This document shows positions 38,221 through 47,458 of a stretch of DNA of 64,000 bases, one piece after another. The translations under genes were made by a program, and so were the position numbers. The DNA is from Ruficoccus sp. ZRK36 (GTDB lineage: Bacteria > Verrucomicrobiota > Verrucomicrobiia > Opitutales > Cerasicoccaceae). Position 1 is the first letter of the stretch. Each line of letters starts with the position of its first letter. A model generated the notes under the pieces. It did not search any database. It saw only the letters and a program-made list of their open reading frames with translations, and was not told where the DNA came from. The stretch is taken from the NCBI RefSeq assembly GCF_019603315.1, contig NZ_CP080649.1, forward strand, positions 3,689,089 through 3,753,088, written 5' to 3'.

Positions 38221-39759
38221 TTACTCCCACTCAATCGTGCTGGGCGGCTTGGAGCTGATATCGAGGACCACACGGTTGACGCCCTTCACCTCGTTAATAA
38301 TCCGGCTGGAAATCAACTGCAGGATGTCGTGCGGGATGTGGGCCCAGTCAGCGGTCATGGCGTCCTGGCTCTCGACCACACGCACGGCAATGACGTAGTC
38401 ATAGGTGCGCTCGTCGCCCATCACGCCAACCGTCTGCACGGGGAGAAAGACACAGAATGCCTGCCAGACCTTTTCGTAGTAGCCGGTACGCTTCATCTCC
38501 TCCAGCAGGATAGAGTCAGCCTCGCGGAGGATCTTCAGGTACTTCGACTTGATGTCGCCGATCACACGCACGCCCAGGCCGGGACCGGGGAACGGATGGC
38601 GCCAGACCATTTCCTTGGACAGGCCGAGTTCTTCGCCGAGGGCGCGGACCTCGTCCTTGAAAAGTTCACGCAGTGGCTCCAGAAGCTTGAGTTTCATGCG
38701 CTTGGGCAGGCCGCCGACATTATGGTGGCTCTTGATCAGGGCAGCAGGATTACCGCCGATAGCCACGCTCTCGATCACGTCCGGGTAGAGCGTACCCTGC
38801 GCGAGAAAGTCCACCTGGCCGATTTTGCTGACCTCTTCGTCGAAGACCTTGACGAACTCGCGGCCGATAATCTTGCGCTTACGCTCGGGGTCGGTCACGC
38901 CCTTCAGCTTCTTCAGGAAGCGCGGGCCGGATTTGGCGACCTTGAGGTTGATCTTGAAATGCTCGCGGAAGATGCGATCCACCTTGTCACGTTCGCCCTT
39001 GCGCAGCAGGCCATTGTCCACAAAGACGCAGGTGAGCTGCTTACCGATAGCGCGGTGGATGAGGGCTGCGGCGACAGAGGAGTCTACCCCGCCACTGAGG
39101 CCGAGGATCACGCGCTTGTCACCGACCTGATCGCGGATCGCCTGCACGGCGGTCTCGACATAGTCGGACATCTGCCAGTCGCCCTTGCAGCGGCAGATTC
39201 CAAGGAGGAAATTCCGGATAATCTCCATCCCGTGCTCGGTGTGTACGACCTCCGGGTGGAACTGCATCCCGTAAATGTTACGCTTCGCGTCCTGCACCAC
39301 AGCCACGTCCGAGTTCTCGGTCGATGCGATGGCCTCGAAGCCCTTGGGCAGCTCGATGACGCGGTCGCCGTGGGAATTCCAGACTCGGAACTTCTTCGGC
39401 AGGCCAGCAAGCAGTTTCCCCTTCTTGCTGATGTTGAGGGTGCCCTTACCGTACTCACGCTGGCGGCTCTTCTCGACCTTACCGCCGAGCAGATGACCGA
39501 TAAGCTGCACGCCATAGCAGATCCCGAGCACCGGTACACCCAGCTCGAAGACCTTCGGGTCCGGACGCGGGGACTTCGGCAGAAGCACGCTGCTGGGACC
39601 ACCGGAGAGGATGACCCCCTGGACGTTGTCCTTCTTCAGCTCCTGGGCGCTGACACCGAAGGGGTAAATCTTGGAGTAGACATTGCACTCGCGGATACGA
39701 CGGGCGATGACCTGCGTATACTGCGAACCGAAATCGAGGACAGCGATGATCTGGGACAT
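38221..39759 (-). CDS. guaA: GMP synthase (glutamine-hydrolysing)
   Basis: The 512-residue enzyme converts XMP to GMP. The N-terminal amidotransferase domain has GGPSSVL, the catalytic cysteine in [15 protein letters not shown] and the H-x-E pair in [11 protein letters not shown]. The ATP pyrophosphatase domain has the P-loop [15 protein letters not shown] near residue 220. The C-terminal dimerisation domain ends [13 protein letters not shown]. Length and order are standard. It lies 16 bases downstream of a small zinc-ribbon membrane protein, and the two may be cotranscribed. Confidence 0.97.
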   Translation of the reverse strand: MSQIIAVLDFGSQYTQVIARRIRECNVYSKIYPFGVSAQELKKDNVQGVILSGGPSSVLLPKSPRPDPKVFELGVPVLGICYGVQLIGHLLGGKVEKSRQREYGKGTLNISKKGKLLAGLPKKFRVWNSHGDRVIELPKGFEAIASTENSDVAVVQDAKRNIYGMQFHPEVVHTEHGMEIIRNFLLGICRCKGDWQMSDYVETAVQAIRDQVGDKRVILGLSGGVDSSVAAALIHRAIGKQLTCVFVDNGLLRKGERDKVDRIFREHFKINLKVAKSGPRFLKKLKGVTDPERKRKIIGREFVKVFDEEVSKIGQVDFLAQGTLYPDVIESVAIGGNPAALIKSHHNVGGLPKRMKLKLLEPLRELFKDEVRALGEELGLSKEMVWRHPFPGPGLGVRVIGDIKSKYLKILREADSILLEEMKRTGYYEKVWQAFCVFLPVQTVGVMGDERTYDYVIAVRVVESQDAMTADWAHIPHDILQLISSRIINEVKGVNRVVLDISSKPPSTIEWE

Positions 39760-39775
39760 GAGAGTAAGGTCTGAC

Positions 39776-40009
39776 TCAGAATTTTAATTTTGCGTTTTGG
39801 AATCCACACTGAGGGCAGCGGGAGACTTCACGGCGGCCCCGATCTGAATAGAGGCTGCCGCACTGGATGCAGTGAAAGGTGTGACGGACACGGATGCGCT
39901 CGTAGAGGCGGACATCGCGGCGGTCGTAGTATAACCACAGGCCGAAGATGACTGCCATGCCCGAGCTGACATAGAGGAATGTGAAAACAGAAAAATCAAT
40001 GTCGATCAC
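39776..40009 (-). CDS. Small membrane protein with zinc-ribbon motif
   Basis: This 77-residue protein has one hydrophobic helix at about residues 8-27 ([18 protein letters not shown]). A basic segment follows, then a four-cysteine pattern C-x2-C...C-x2-C (CIQCG and CPQCGF) typical of a zinc ribbon facing the cytoplasm. Function is unknown. It sits between the ribosomal cluster terminator and guaA, 16 bases upstream of guaA. The intact cysteine pairs make a genuine gene likely despite its size. It was not matched to a named family. Confidence 0.7.
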   Translation of the reverse strand: MIDIDFSVFTFLYVSSGMAVIFGLWLYYDRRDVRLYERIRVRHTFHCIQCGSLYSDRGRREVSRCPQCGFQNAKLKF

Positions 40010-40020
40010 GTCCGGCTAAA

Positions 40021-40056
40021 AGCAAAGCGACGCGCTCCGGCAGGGAGGCGCGTCGC
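40021..40056 (-). terminator. Terminator of the ribosomal alpha operon
   Basis: GCGACGCGC and GCGCGTCGC form a perfect nine-base stem around a 12-base loop, followed on the minus strand by TTTGCTTTT. It lies 35 bases past the rplQ stop. Confidence 0.7.
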
Positions 40057-40091
40057 TGAAAATAGGTTTCATGCCTAGGCGTACCGGGGCG

Positions 40092-40670
40092 TTACTTCTT
40101 CTCCTCGGTTTCTTCGGCCTTCTCCTCGGCGGCTTCGGCCTTGGGCTCAGCAGCAGCTTCTTCAGCCTTGGGCTCCTCAGCGGGGGCCTCTTCGGCAGCG
40201 GCTTCTTCAGCCGGAGCAGCAGTTTCAGCCTTCTTGGCCTTAGCGGGCTTCTTGGCGCCCTTACGCTTCGGCTTGGAGTAGCCTTCGTCGTCGGCAGCGA
40301 TCAGCTCGATGATGGCCATATCGGCGGCATCACCAATGCGGGGAACGAGCTTGTAAATGCGGCAGTAACCGCCGTTACGGCTCGTGAACTCGCTGACGCG
40401 CTCGTCGAAGAGCATCTTGACCGCGGCGACATCGCGAATCTGCGCGATGGCCTGGCGGCGGTAATGCAGCTTGCGGGCGGCATCCTCGGTGGCGGCTGCC
40501 TTGCAGGCGAGCGTGATCATCTTCTCGGCGAAGGGACGGAGGGCCTTAGCCTTGGCGAGGGTGGTCTGGATGCGGCCGTGTGTGAAGAGGGCCGTGGCCA
40601 AGTTCGCCATGAGCGCGCTGCGGTGGGCTTTCTTGACGCCCAGGACGTGCCGGTGATTGTTGTGGCGCAT
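40092..40670 (-). CDS. rplQ: Ribosomal protein L17 with acidic-basic C-terminal tail
   Basis: The 192-residue large-subunit protein starts MRHNNHRHVLGVKKAHRSALMANLATALF, the L17 signature. The conserved core ends near residue 125. The remaining roughly 65 residues are a low-complexity tail of Ala, Glu, Lys and Pro absent from the 127-residue E. coli protein. Tails like this occur in some other phyla and are probably disordered. It is the last gene of the cluster, 22 bases after rpoA. Confidence 0.96.
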   Translation of the reverse strand: MRHNNHRHVLGVKKAHRSALMANLATALFTHGRIQTTLAKAKALRPFAEKMITLACKAAATEDAARKLHYRRQAIAQIRDVAAVKMLFDERVSEFTSRNGGYCRIYKLVPRIGDAADMAIIELIAADDEGYSKPKRKGAKKPAKAKKAETAAPAEEAAAEEAPAEEPKAEEAAAEPKAEAAEEKAEETEEKK

Positions 40671-40692
40671 GACTTAAACGAAGTGAGTAATG

Positions 40693-41748
40693 TTATTCGC
40701 TGATGGTTTTTTCCAGGAGGCGCTCGTCGAGCTTCATCCCCAAGGACAGACCGAGCTGCTCGAGCTTGGCCTTAATTTCGTTGAGCGACTTCTTACCGAA
40801 GTTGCGGTACTTGAGCATTTCCTGCTCGGTCTTCATCGCCAGTTCGCCGACAGTCGTGATGTTGGCGTTGTTCAGGCAGTTAGCCGCGCGGACGGAAAGT
40901 TCGATCTCGTTCACGCTCATGTTCAGAAGCTTGCGCAGGCGATTTTGCTCTTCGCTGATCTGCTTGCTTTCGCTTTCGAACTCGACGCGTTCCTGGCTGA
41001 CTTCGTCGAAGACGTCCAGGTGGTGACGGAGAATAGCTGCGGCTTCCTTCAGTGCGTCGTCGGGGCTGATGCGCCCGTCGGTCGTCACTTCAAGGATGAG
41101 CCGGTCGTAGTCGGTCATCTGGCCCACACGGGTGTTTTCCACCGCGTACTTAACCAGGCGTACCGGGCTGAAAAGGGAGTCGATCGGGATCAGGCCGATG
41201 ATTTGCTCATCGCGCTTGTTCTCGTCGGCAGTGCAGAAACCGCGGCCCACTTTGACCTCAATCTCGGCCAGGAAGCGACGCTTCTTGTCGAGGTGGCAGA
41301 TCACGTGGTCGGGGTTCAGAACCTTGATGTTGGAATCTTCCTTGATGTCGCCAGCGGTGACAGGACCTTCCTTGTCAACATCGATGACAAGGCGTGCGCC
41401 TTCGCGGCGGTGGCAAACCAGGAGGATCTTCTTCAGGTTCAGGACAACGTCGGTGACGTCTTCGATGACGCCGTCAATGCTCTGGAACTCGTGGTCAACG
41501 CCATCAATCTTGATACTGCTGATGGCGGCGCCTTCGATCGAGCTGAGCAGGACGCGACGCAGGGAGTTGCCGATGGTGTGACCGTAGCCGGTTTCAAACG
41601 GCTCGGCGGTAAAAGCGGCATACGTGTCGGTGGCGGTGGCCTCATCCTTGACCAGGCGCTTCGGGAGCTCGAACTTGCCCAAGCGCTTGAGCGAGTTGGA
41701 GGGAGCGGGTTTCTGGTCGGCGACGGTGGCTTCTTCGACAGTGCTCAT
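40693..41748 (-). CDS. rpoA: RNA polymerase alpha subunit
   Basis: The 351-residue subunit nucleates polymerase assembly. The N-terminal domain (about 25-255) has GYGHTIGNSLRRVLLSSIEGAAI. A linker follows, then the C-terminal domain (about 275-345) with ELSVRAANCLNNANITTVGEL and RNFGKKSLNEIKAKL, which contacts UP elements and activators. The N-terminus is extended by about 15 residues relative to E. coli. It lies between rpsD and rplQ as in the classical alpha operon. Confidence 0.98.
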   Translation of the reverse strand: MSTVEEATVADQKPAPSNSLKRLGKFELPKRLVKDEATATDTYAAFTAEPFETGYGHTIGNSLRRVLLSSIEGAAISSIKIDGVDHEFQSIDGVIEDVTDVVLNLKKILLVCHRREGARLVIDVDKEGPVTAGDIKEDSNIKVLNPDHVICHLDKKRRFLAEIEVKVGRGFCTADENKRDEQIIGLIPIDSLFSPVRLVKYAVENTRVGQMTDYDRLILEVTTDGRISPDDALKEAAAILRHHLDVFDEVSQERVEFESESKQISEEQNRLRKLLNMSVNEIELSVRAANCLNNANITTVGELAMKTEQEMLKYRNFGKKSLNEIKAKLEQLGLSLGMKLDERLLEKTISE

Positions 41749-41813
41749 AGGTATAAACGAATGGGTGAAAGGTGGTGAAAGACAGCGGATAACCGCACCC
41801 CAAGGGGATGCGA

Positions 41814-42422
41814 TTAGCGGCTGTAGAACTCAACGATGATCTGCAGGTTGATACCCTGCTCCATCTCTTCAGCGACGGGGAGGCGGTTGGCCGTGGCGCG
41901 CAGGGCGTCGTGGTCAAGCGCGAGCCAGGCCGGAATCGTGCGGTACTGGCTGTCTTCCAGATTGCGCGTGGCAAGCTGGCGGGAGGAGGTGCGGTCACGC
42001 ACCTCGATGATGTCACCCGGCTTTACATCGTAGCTGGGGATGTCCACCTTGTGGCCGTTGACCTGGATGTGGCCGTGGCCGACGAACTGACGGGCAGCCT
42101 GGCGCGAACGGGCCAGACCGAGCTGGTAGATCACATTGTCCAGGCGAGTTTCGAGCATCTGCAGGAAAACTTCGCCGGTAACACCACGCTGGGCCTTAGC
42201 CTTGTCGAAGGTGCGGCGGAACTGCTTCTCGGTCAGGCCGTACATGAAGCGAAGCTTCTGCTTCTCATTCAGACCCGTCGAGTAGTCAGAAATCTTGCGG
42301 CGCAGGCGCGGGCCGTGGATGCCGGGAGGATGCGGCTTGCGTTCGAACGCCTTGCTGGGGGCGAAGATCGCCTGCCCAAAGCGGCGGTTGATGCGAGTGG
42401 TAGGTCCGGTATAACGAGCCAT
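41814..42422 (-). CDS. rpsD: Ribosomal protein S4
   Basis: The 202-residue small-subunit assembly protein has the S4 RNA-binding domain (about 93-155): LETRLDNVIYQLGLARSRQAARQFVGHGHIQVNG. The N-terminal region has no cysteines, so it is the zinc-free form, as in E. coli. In many bacteria S4 represses its own operon; no leader structure was identified here. It is 65 bases upstream of rpoA. Confidence 0.98.
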   Translation of the reverse strand: MARYTGPTTRINRRFGQAIFAPSKAFERKPHPPGIHGPRLRRKISDYSTGLNEKQKLRFMYGLTEKQFRRTFDKAKAQRGVTGEVFLQMLETRLDNVIYQLGLARSRQAARQFVGHGHIQVNGHKVDIPSYDVKPGDIIEVRDRTSSRQLATRNLEDSQYRTIPAWLALDHDALRATANRLPVAEEMEQGINLQIIVEFYSR

Positions 42423-42505
42423 GGTGTTTGATCTATCTGGTTGGCAGTCGAGTTAAACCGCGCCGGCTTGCCATCCCCGGCGGGTGAGTGTGTATGAAAG
42501 TAATA

Positions 42506-43093
42506 TTAGACGCGGCGACGCTTGGGAGCGCGGCAGCCGTTGTGCGGGATCGGGGTCACGTCAACAATAGTGAGGACGTTCAGCCCGAGAGACTGGAGGG
42601 CGCGGATGGCCGAGTCACGACCCATGCCGGGGCCCTTGACCTTGACGACCACTTCCTTCAGACCGTGGGACATGGCCACGCGGCCAGCGTCCTGGGTCAC
42701 AACCTGAGCGGCGTAGGCGGTGGACTTACGTGAGCCACGGAAGTTGCACTTACCGGAGCTGGACCAGGAAACAACGTTACCGGCGGAGTCCGAGAAGGTC
42801 ACCTTGGTGTTGTTGAAGGTAGCCAGGATATGGCATACACCCGTGTGGATGTTCTTGCTGCCCTTGGCCTTGCGGATCTTGACCTCGCCGAGACCTTCGG
42901 AGAGGAGGTCCTGCGCGGTCGGCTGAGAGGACTTGGCCTCTTCTTCGCCTTCCTTGGCGGCTTCACCCTCGGGGGCTTCCTTGGCCGGGGTCTCCGACTT
43001 GGGAGCTTCCTTGGCAGGAGCGTCCGCCTTGGGGGCGGCCTGTTGGGCTACTTCTTCCGCCGGGGCGGTCTGCTTCTTTTCTTCTTCGCTCAT
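42506..43093 (-). CDS. rpsK: Ribosomal protein S11 with low-complexity N-terminal extension
   Basis: The S11 core begins near residue 70 ([29 protein letters not shown]) and ends with the conserved [18 protein letters not shown]. Residues 1-65 are an added Glu/Ala/Pro/Lys-rich segment ([20 protein letters not shown]), making the protein 195 residues rather than about 129. No internal ATG in frame lies between the extension and the core, so the extension is translated unless a non-ATG start is used. It is 18 bases after rpsM. Confidence 0.96.
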   Translation of the reverse strand: MSEEEKKQTAPAEEVAQQAAPKADAPAKEAPKSETPAKEAPEGEAAKEGEEEAKSSQPTAQDLLSEGLGEVKIRKAKGSKNIHTGVCHILATFNNTKVTFSDSAGNVVSWSSSGKCNFRGSRKSTAYAAQVVTQDAGRVAMSHGLKEVVVKVKGPGMGRDSAIRALQSLGLNVLTIVDVTPIPHNGCRAPKRRRV

Positions 43094-43111
43094 GGATGGA
43101 GGACGGAAAGG

Positions 43112-43486
43112 TTACTTCTTCTTAACCACACCAACAGTGCGGCGGCCACCCTTGCGGGTACGGGCATTGGTTTGAGTGCGCTGACCACGGCAGGGAAGAC
43201 CGCGCTGGTGGCGGATGCCACGGTAGCAGCGGATGGCCTGCAGGCGCTTCATATTGCCGGTCACTTCGCGGCGCAGGTCACCTTCGACCTTGAAGCCCTT
43301 CTGAGTGATGAGGTTGACGACCTTGTTGAGGTCTTCTTCGCTCAGCTCGTGGGCGCGAACGTTCGGGTCAATGCCAGCCTCGTCGCACAGCTGACGGGCA
43401 CGCTGAGGACCGATCCCATAGATGTACTGGAGGGAGAACTCGATCTTCTTGTTGGCAGGGATATCTACACCTAGTAAACGCGGCAT
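43112..43486 (-). CDS. rpsM: Ribosomal protein S13
   Basis: The 124-residue protein contacts the head of the small subunit and the tRNA bridge. It starts MPRLLGVDIPANKKIEFSLQYIYGIG and contains the basic C-terminal GLPCRGQRTQTNARTRKGG. Upstream, only 71 bases separate it from map, so rpmJ and infA, often found at this position, are absent. Confidence 0.98.
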   Translation of the reverse strand: MPRLLGVDIPANKKIEFSLQYIYGIGPQRARQLCDEAGIDPNVRAHELSEEDLNKVVNLITQKGFKVEGDLRREVTGNMKRLQAIRCYRGIRHQRGLPCRGQRTQTNARTRKGGRRTVGVVKKK

Positions 43487-43557
43487 AAAACTTAAAGTTA
43501 AAGGATCCTGGAATTTGGGAAAACGGGAAGACTAACAAAAAATCCCGCTTTGCAAAG

Positions 43558-44346
43558 TTATTTTTTCGGAATTGTTAAGATTTCTGGCTCACCTTCGGTA
43601 ATGAGCACGGTATGTTCGTAATGAGCGGCCGGTTTACCGTCCTTGGTAAGGGCGGTCCAGCCGTTGTTGGACATGCGGATGGCGGGCTTGCCAGCGTTGA
43701 CCATGGGCTCGATAGCCAGAGTCATGCCGGGGCGCAGCCGGTCGCCGGTGTTACGGCGCCCATAGTTCGGTATCTGGGGCTCTTCGTGCATGCCAGTCCC
43801 GACGCCGTGACCGACAAACTCGCGCACCACCGAGAAACCGTGCCCCTCGACGTAGCGCTGGACGGCATTGGAAATGTCCCCCACCCGCTTACCGGGCCGA
43901 GCCATTTCCAGTCCCTTGTAAAAGGACTCTTCGGTGACGCGGACGAGCCGCTGCATGTCCTCGCTCCCCTCCCCCACGATAACCGTGCGGGCGTTGTCTC
44001 CGATCCAGCCGTTGAAACGGACGACGACATCAACGGTGATGTTGTCCCCCTCAGCCAGAACGGTTTTGAGCGATCCAATGCCATGCACCACCTCGTCATT
44101 GACTGACAAGCAAGTGTAGGCAGGGAAAATTTTCGACCCTACTACGTAGTTGTAGCAGGAGCTCTCGGCACCGAGCTCTTCCATCAGGCGGCGGCCTTCC
44201 TGGTCGAGATCGTAGGTGTTGACGCCGGGAGCTACTTTTTCACAGAGCCGGTCGAGCACCGTTGCCGCCACCGTGCAGGCCTCACGCATGGCGAGGATTT
44301 CTGCAGCAGTCTTGACAGGAGGCTGATATCCGGCTCGGCGCAACAT
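43558..44346 (-). CDS. map: Methionine aminopeptidase, type I
   Basis: The 262-residue metalloenzyme removes N-terminal methionine from new proteins. Metal ligands are visible: Asp in ITVDVVVRFNGWIGDNART (two aspartates), His in GHGVGTGMHEEP, Glu in LAIEPMV and Glu in YEHTVLITE. There is no zinc-finger N-terminal extension, which marks the bacterial type Ia. It sits between secY and rpsM, a common place for map, six bases after secY. Confidence 0.96.
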   Translation of the reverse strand: MLRRAGYQPPVKTAAEILAMREACTVAATVLDRLCEKVAPGVNTYDLDQEGRRLMEELGAESSCYNYVVGSKIFPAYTCLSVNDEVVHGIGSLKTVLAEGDNITVDVVVRFNGWIGDNARTVIVGEGSEDMQRLVRVTEESFYKGLEMARPGKRVGDISNAVQRYVEGHGFSVVREFVGHGVGTGMHEEPQIPNYGRRNTGDRLRPGMTLAIEPMVNAGKPAIRMSNNGWTALTKDGKPAAHYEHTVLITEGEPEILTIPKK

Positions 44347-44352
44347 AACAGA

Positions 44353-45858
44353 TTAGAGCGCCTGGGTACGCAGGATCCAGCAGACCATGCCCACAGCGAA
44401 GAGAATCCCTAACGGCATCCAGAGGGCGCCGAGGTTTTTCAGCTCGGAGGAGTCAACCATGTGGCGCGTGCGCGAGCTGGCACGCGAGCGGCGGCGGCCC
44501 TTTTTCAGGAAACCGTCATAGTGACGCTGCAAAAGATAAGTCTCCACCTGGCGCATCGTGTCGAGCATGACACCGACGGCGATCAGCGTACCGGTACCCC
44601 CGAAAAACAGGGCGACACTCTGCGGGATGTTATTGGTGGCCGACATGACGAGGTTCGGGAACAGGGCGATAATCGTCAGGAAGATCGCACCGGCCAGCGT
44701 CAGGCGGGTCATCACAAAGTCAAGGAACTTGGCCGTGGGCTCGCCGGGGCGAACGCCCGGGATGTAGCCACCGTTCTTCTTCAGGTCGTCAGCGATCTGA
44801 ATCGGCTTAAACATGATCGAGACCCAGAAGTAACTGAAGCCCATGATCAGGACCGCCTCGGTGATGTAGTAGGCCTTACCCGACATGCTGAAGGAGCTGG
44901 CGATGTTTGCCAGCATTTCGCTGTTAAACACACCTGCCAGGCTGGTCAGAATCTGAGCCGGGAAGAGCAGAATGGCGCTGGCGAAGATAACCGGCATAAC
45001 ACCGGAGTAGTTCACCTTCAGCGGGAGAAACGAGCTCTGACCGCCGAACACCTTACGCCCTACCATACGCTTGGCGTACTGGACGGGTATTTTTCGAACC
45101 GCTTGAGTGACTGCCACAATGCCTGCCACCACAGCCACGAAGAGGATAATCATCAGTACGGCCTCAGGCACACTGATGCGGTAGGTTGCACCTGCCTTGG
45201 CGCTAACGAGCTCCCATGCCTGCCAGACAGCCTGCGGGAAACGAGCCAGAATACCAATCGTGATCAGTAGGGAGATCCCGTTACCAATCCCATTCTGGGT
45301 GATCTGCTCACCGATCCACATCAGCAGGATGGTACCAGCGGTGAGGAAGATCGTCGAGGTGATGAGGAACCAGGTCGGATCCACCATCACGATCGCACCC
45401 CAGCGGTCGATATCGAAGCCCTGGAAGATACGATCCGGGTAGCGGATAAGGGCCAAGTTCAGCAGCAGACCCTGCACCAGAGCGATACCAATCGTCAGGT
45501 AGCGGGTATACTGGGTGATCTTCTGGCGGCCGATTTCCCCCTCCTGCTGGAGACGGGCCAGCGTCGGCACCACTGCAGCCATCAGCTGCAGGATGATCGA
45601 GGCGCTGATGTACGGCATAATGCCCAACGCGAAGACCGCACCGTTCAGCAGAGCACCCCCTGTGAACATGTTATAGAGGCCCAGAACCCCGCCTGTGGCG
45701 GAGGCCTGGTACTCGAAGAACTTCTGGAGCGGCTCCGGATTCAGTCCCGGCAACGGAATGGCCGCGCCCACACGGGCAACGAAGATCATTCCGAAGGTGA
45801 AGAAAATCCGGCTCCGAAGCTCCGGAATTTTTAAACAGTTGAGGAAAGCGTTGAGCAT
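44353..45858 (-). CDS. secY: Preprotein translocase subunit SecY with extra C-terminal membrane segment
   Basis: The 501-residue channel subunit has the ten-helix SecY core: the plug region near GLNPEPLQKFFEYQ, ITQNGIGNGISLLI, and the conserved cytosolic loop QYAKRMVGRKVFGGQSSFLPLKVN. The usual C-terminus (LQRHYDGFLKKG) is followed by about 47 more residues: an Arg/Ser-rich linker and a hydrophobic segment at about 477-498 (GALWMPLGILFAVGMVCWIL). That predicts an 11th helix and moves the C-terminus to the periplasm. E. coli SecY has 443 residues. Confidence 0.96.
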   Translation of the reverse strand: MLNAFLNCLKIPELRSRIFFTFGMIFVARVGAAIPLPGLNPEPLQKFFEYQASATGGVLGLYNMFTGGALLNGAVFALGIMPYISASIILQLMAAVVPTLARLQQEGEIGRQKITQYTRYLTIGIALVQGLLLNLALIRYPDRIFQGFDIDRWGAIVMVDPTWFLITSTIFLTAGTILLMWIGEQITQNGIGNGISLLITIGILARFPQAVWQAWELVSAKAGATYRISVPEAVLMIILFVAVVAGIVAVTQAVRKIPVQYAKRMVGRKVFGGQSSFLPLKVNYSGVMPVIFASAILLFPAQILTSLAGVFNSEMLANIASSFSMSGKAYYITEAVLIMGFSYFWVSIMFKPIQIADDLKKNGGYIPGVRPGEPTAKFLDFVMTRLTLAGAIFLTIIALFPNLVMSATNNIPQSVALFFGGTGTLIAVGVMLDTMRQVETYLLQRHYDGFLKKGRRRSRASSRTRHMVDSSELKNLGALWMPLGILFAVGMVCWILRTQAL

Positions 45859-45906
45859 GCGGGCAGCAGTGTTAGGAGCTCAGGCCGGTGAAGGCCCGGG
45901 CCTGAT

Positions 45907-46389
45907 TTATTCCTCCGTGGCGGGCTCTTCTGCCTTGGGGGCGGCGGTCTTGGTCTCGATGACCTTACCACCAGCGGCTTCGATCTTCTGCTTGGCAGTC
46001 TCGGAGAACTTATCCGCGGTCACAGTAATGGCGCGGGTAATTTCACCGTGGCCGAGGACCTTGACCAGGTCGGCCTTGCGACGCAGGATACCGGCCTTCT
46101 TCATGACGGCGGCGTCGATCTCAGTCGCTTCCAGCTGTTCCAGCTCGCTGACGTTGATCGCTGCGTACTGCTTGTGGAAGTTCTTGTTGTTAAAGCCGCG
46201 GTGCGGGAGCGTGCGGTAGAGCGGGATCTGGCCGCCTTCGAAACCGGGGCGGATGCTCGAGCCTGAACGGGCCTTCTGACCCTTTTGTCCACGGCCGGAA
46301 GTCTTGCCCAAGCCGCTGCCGGGGCCGTTACCGAGGCGCTTCTTGCGGTGTGTCGCGCCGGGATTGTTTCTCAGGGAATGAAGTTTCAT
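45907..46389 (-). CDS. rplO: Ribosomal protein L15
   Basis: The 160-residue protein starts [43 protein letters not shown], the L15 signature, and ends in a short acidic Ala/Glu/Pro tail after KVIETKTA. It lies 34 bases after rpsE, leaving no room for rpmD (L30), which normally separates these two genes. Confidence 0.97.
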   Translation of the reverse strand: MKLHSLRNNPGATHRKKRLGNGPGSGLGKTSGRGQKGQKARSGSSIRPGFEGGQIPLYRTLPHRGFNNKNFHKQYAAINVSELEQLEATEIDAAVMKKAGILRRKADLVKVLGHGEITRAITVTADKFSETAKQKIEAAGGKVIETKTAAPKAEEPATEE

Positions 46390-46423
46390 GGTAAATGATT
46401 CCTATCTTAAGACGCTTATGTCC

Positions 46424-47071
46424 TTAGGCCAGGCTGGGAGCAGCTTCTTCGCTCTTGGTACCAGCCTGCTTGATCTGGGCGATTTGTTGGGCGGTACGCA
46501 GCTGACGCAGGCCGTCCAGGGTAGCATTCACCATCGCACCCGGGTTGTTCGAACCGAGGGACTTGGAGAGCACGTCCTGAACACCGACAGCTTCGAGGAC
46601 GGCACGGATGCCACCACCGGCGATAACACCGGTACCCTCGGAGGCGGGGCGCAGGATAACCTCGCCACCGTCATGGATGCCACGCACTTCGTGCGGGATC
46701 GTACGGCCATTCAGACGAATGTCTTCCTGGTTGGCACGAGCGCGCTCGGTACCCTTACGGATAGCTTCGGGCACTTCCTTGGCCTTACCGTAGCCGACAC
46801 CGACCTTGCCCTTGCCGTCGCCGGAGACGACGAGCGCGGCAAAGCTGAAGCGGCGTCCGCCCTTGACGACCTTGGCACAACGGTTGATGTGAACGACTTT
46901 CTCGACGTACTGCTGCTCTTCGGGAGTCTCGGTGGGGCGCTCACGACGCGGACCACGACCACGACCCGGTCCGCGACCCTGGCCCGGTCCACGACCTTGG
47001 CCCGGTCCACGACCCTGGCCGCCACGGCCACGATTTTGGGAAGGATTGCTGCTGCTGGGCTGATTACTCAT
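46424..47071 (-). CDS. rpsE: Ribosomal protein S5 with Gly/Arg-rich N-terminus
   Basis: The 215-residue protein uses the ATG at 47071 ([18 protein letters not shown]); the longer frame would overlap rplR. Residues 14-45 are an RG-rich repeat built from GQGRGP units. The S5 core follows ([46 protein letters not shown]) with the double-stranded RNA-binding fold. It ends in a short tail [12 protein letters not shown]5 helps decoding accuracy. Confidence 0.97.
   Translation of the reverse strand: MSNQPSSSNPSQNRGRGGQGRGPGQGRGPGQGRGPGRGRGPRRERPTETPEEQQYVEKVVHINRCAKVVKGGRRFSFAALVVSGDGKGKVGVGYGKAKEVPEAIRKGTERARANQEDIRLNGRTIPHEVRGIHDGGEVILRPASEGTGVIAGGGIRAVLEAVGVQDVLSKSLGSNNPGAMVNATLDGLRQLRTAQQIAQIKQAGTKSEEAAPSLA
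46971..47024 (-). repeat. Three 18-base tandem repeats inside rpsE
   Basis: Units at 46971, 46989 and 47007 differ at a few positions and encode the GQGRGP repeats of the S5 N-terminal extension. The near-identity suggests recent expansion or slippage. Confidence 0.75.
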
Positions 47072-47084
47072 GCTGATAAATAGG

Positions 47085-47447
47085 TTAGAATTTGAGACCG
47101 ACTTCGCGGGCGGCGTCGGCAAAGGCCTTTACGCAACCATGGTAGCGGCGTCCGGCACGGTCGAAAACGACGGTTTCGATACCAGCGGCTTTGGCCTTTT
47201 CGCCAAGCACCTTGCCGAGTTGGGTTGCCCCGTCGACATTGGGCTTGAGGCTGCTCTCGCGCTGATCCTTGTCCAGGCTCGAGGCGGAGGCAACAGTGTG
47301 GCCAGCCTCGTCGTCGATGCACTGAGCATAGATATGCTGGTGCGAAAAACGCACGACCAGACGAGGCCGTTCGGCGGTGCCTTGGATTTTCTTGCGGATG
47401 CGCCAGCGGCGCTTTTGCGTCAGTTCGCGTTTCTTCTGAAGTTTCAT
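47085..47447 (-). CDS. rplR: Ribosomal protein L18
   Basis: The 120-residue 5S-rRNA-binding protein has the family end [32 protein letters not shown] and a basic N-terminus ([30 protein letters not shown]). It is 13 bases upstream of rpsE and 11 bases after rplF. Confidence 0.98.
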   Translation of the reverse strand: MKLQKKRELTQKRRWRIRKKIQGTAERPRLVVRFSHQHIYAQCIDDEAGHTVASASSLDKDQRESSLKPNVDGATQLGKVLGEKAKAAGIETVVFDRAGRRYHGCVKAFADAAREVGLKF

Positions 47448-47458
47448 GGCTCGTGCGA

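Noticed and set aside
41814..42422. Cysteine-free S4 and S14 as evidence of zinc sparing
   Set aside because: Zinc-free S4 and long S14 are common, including in E. coli, so they do not support the idea.
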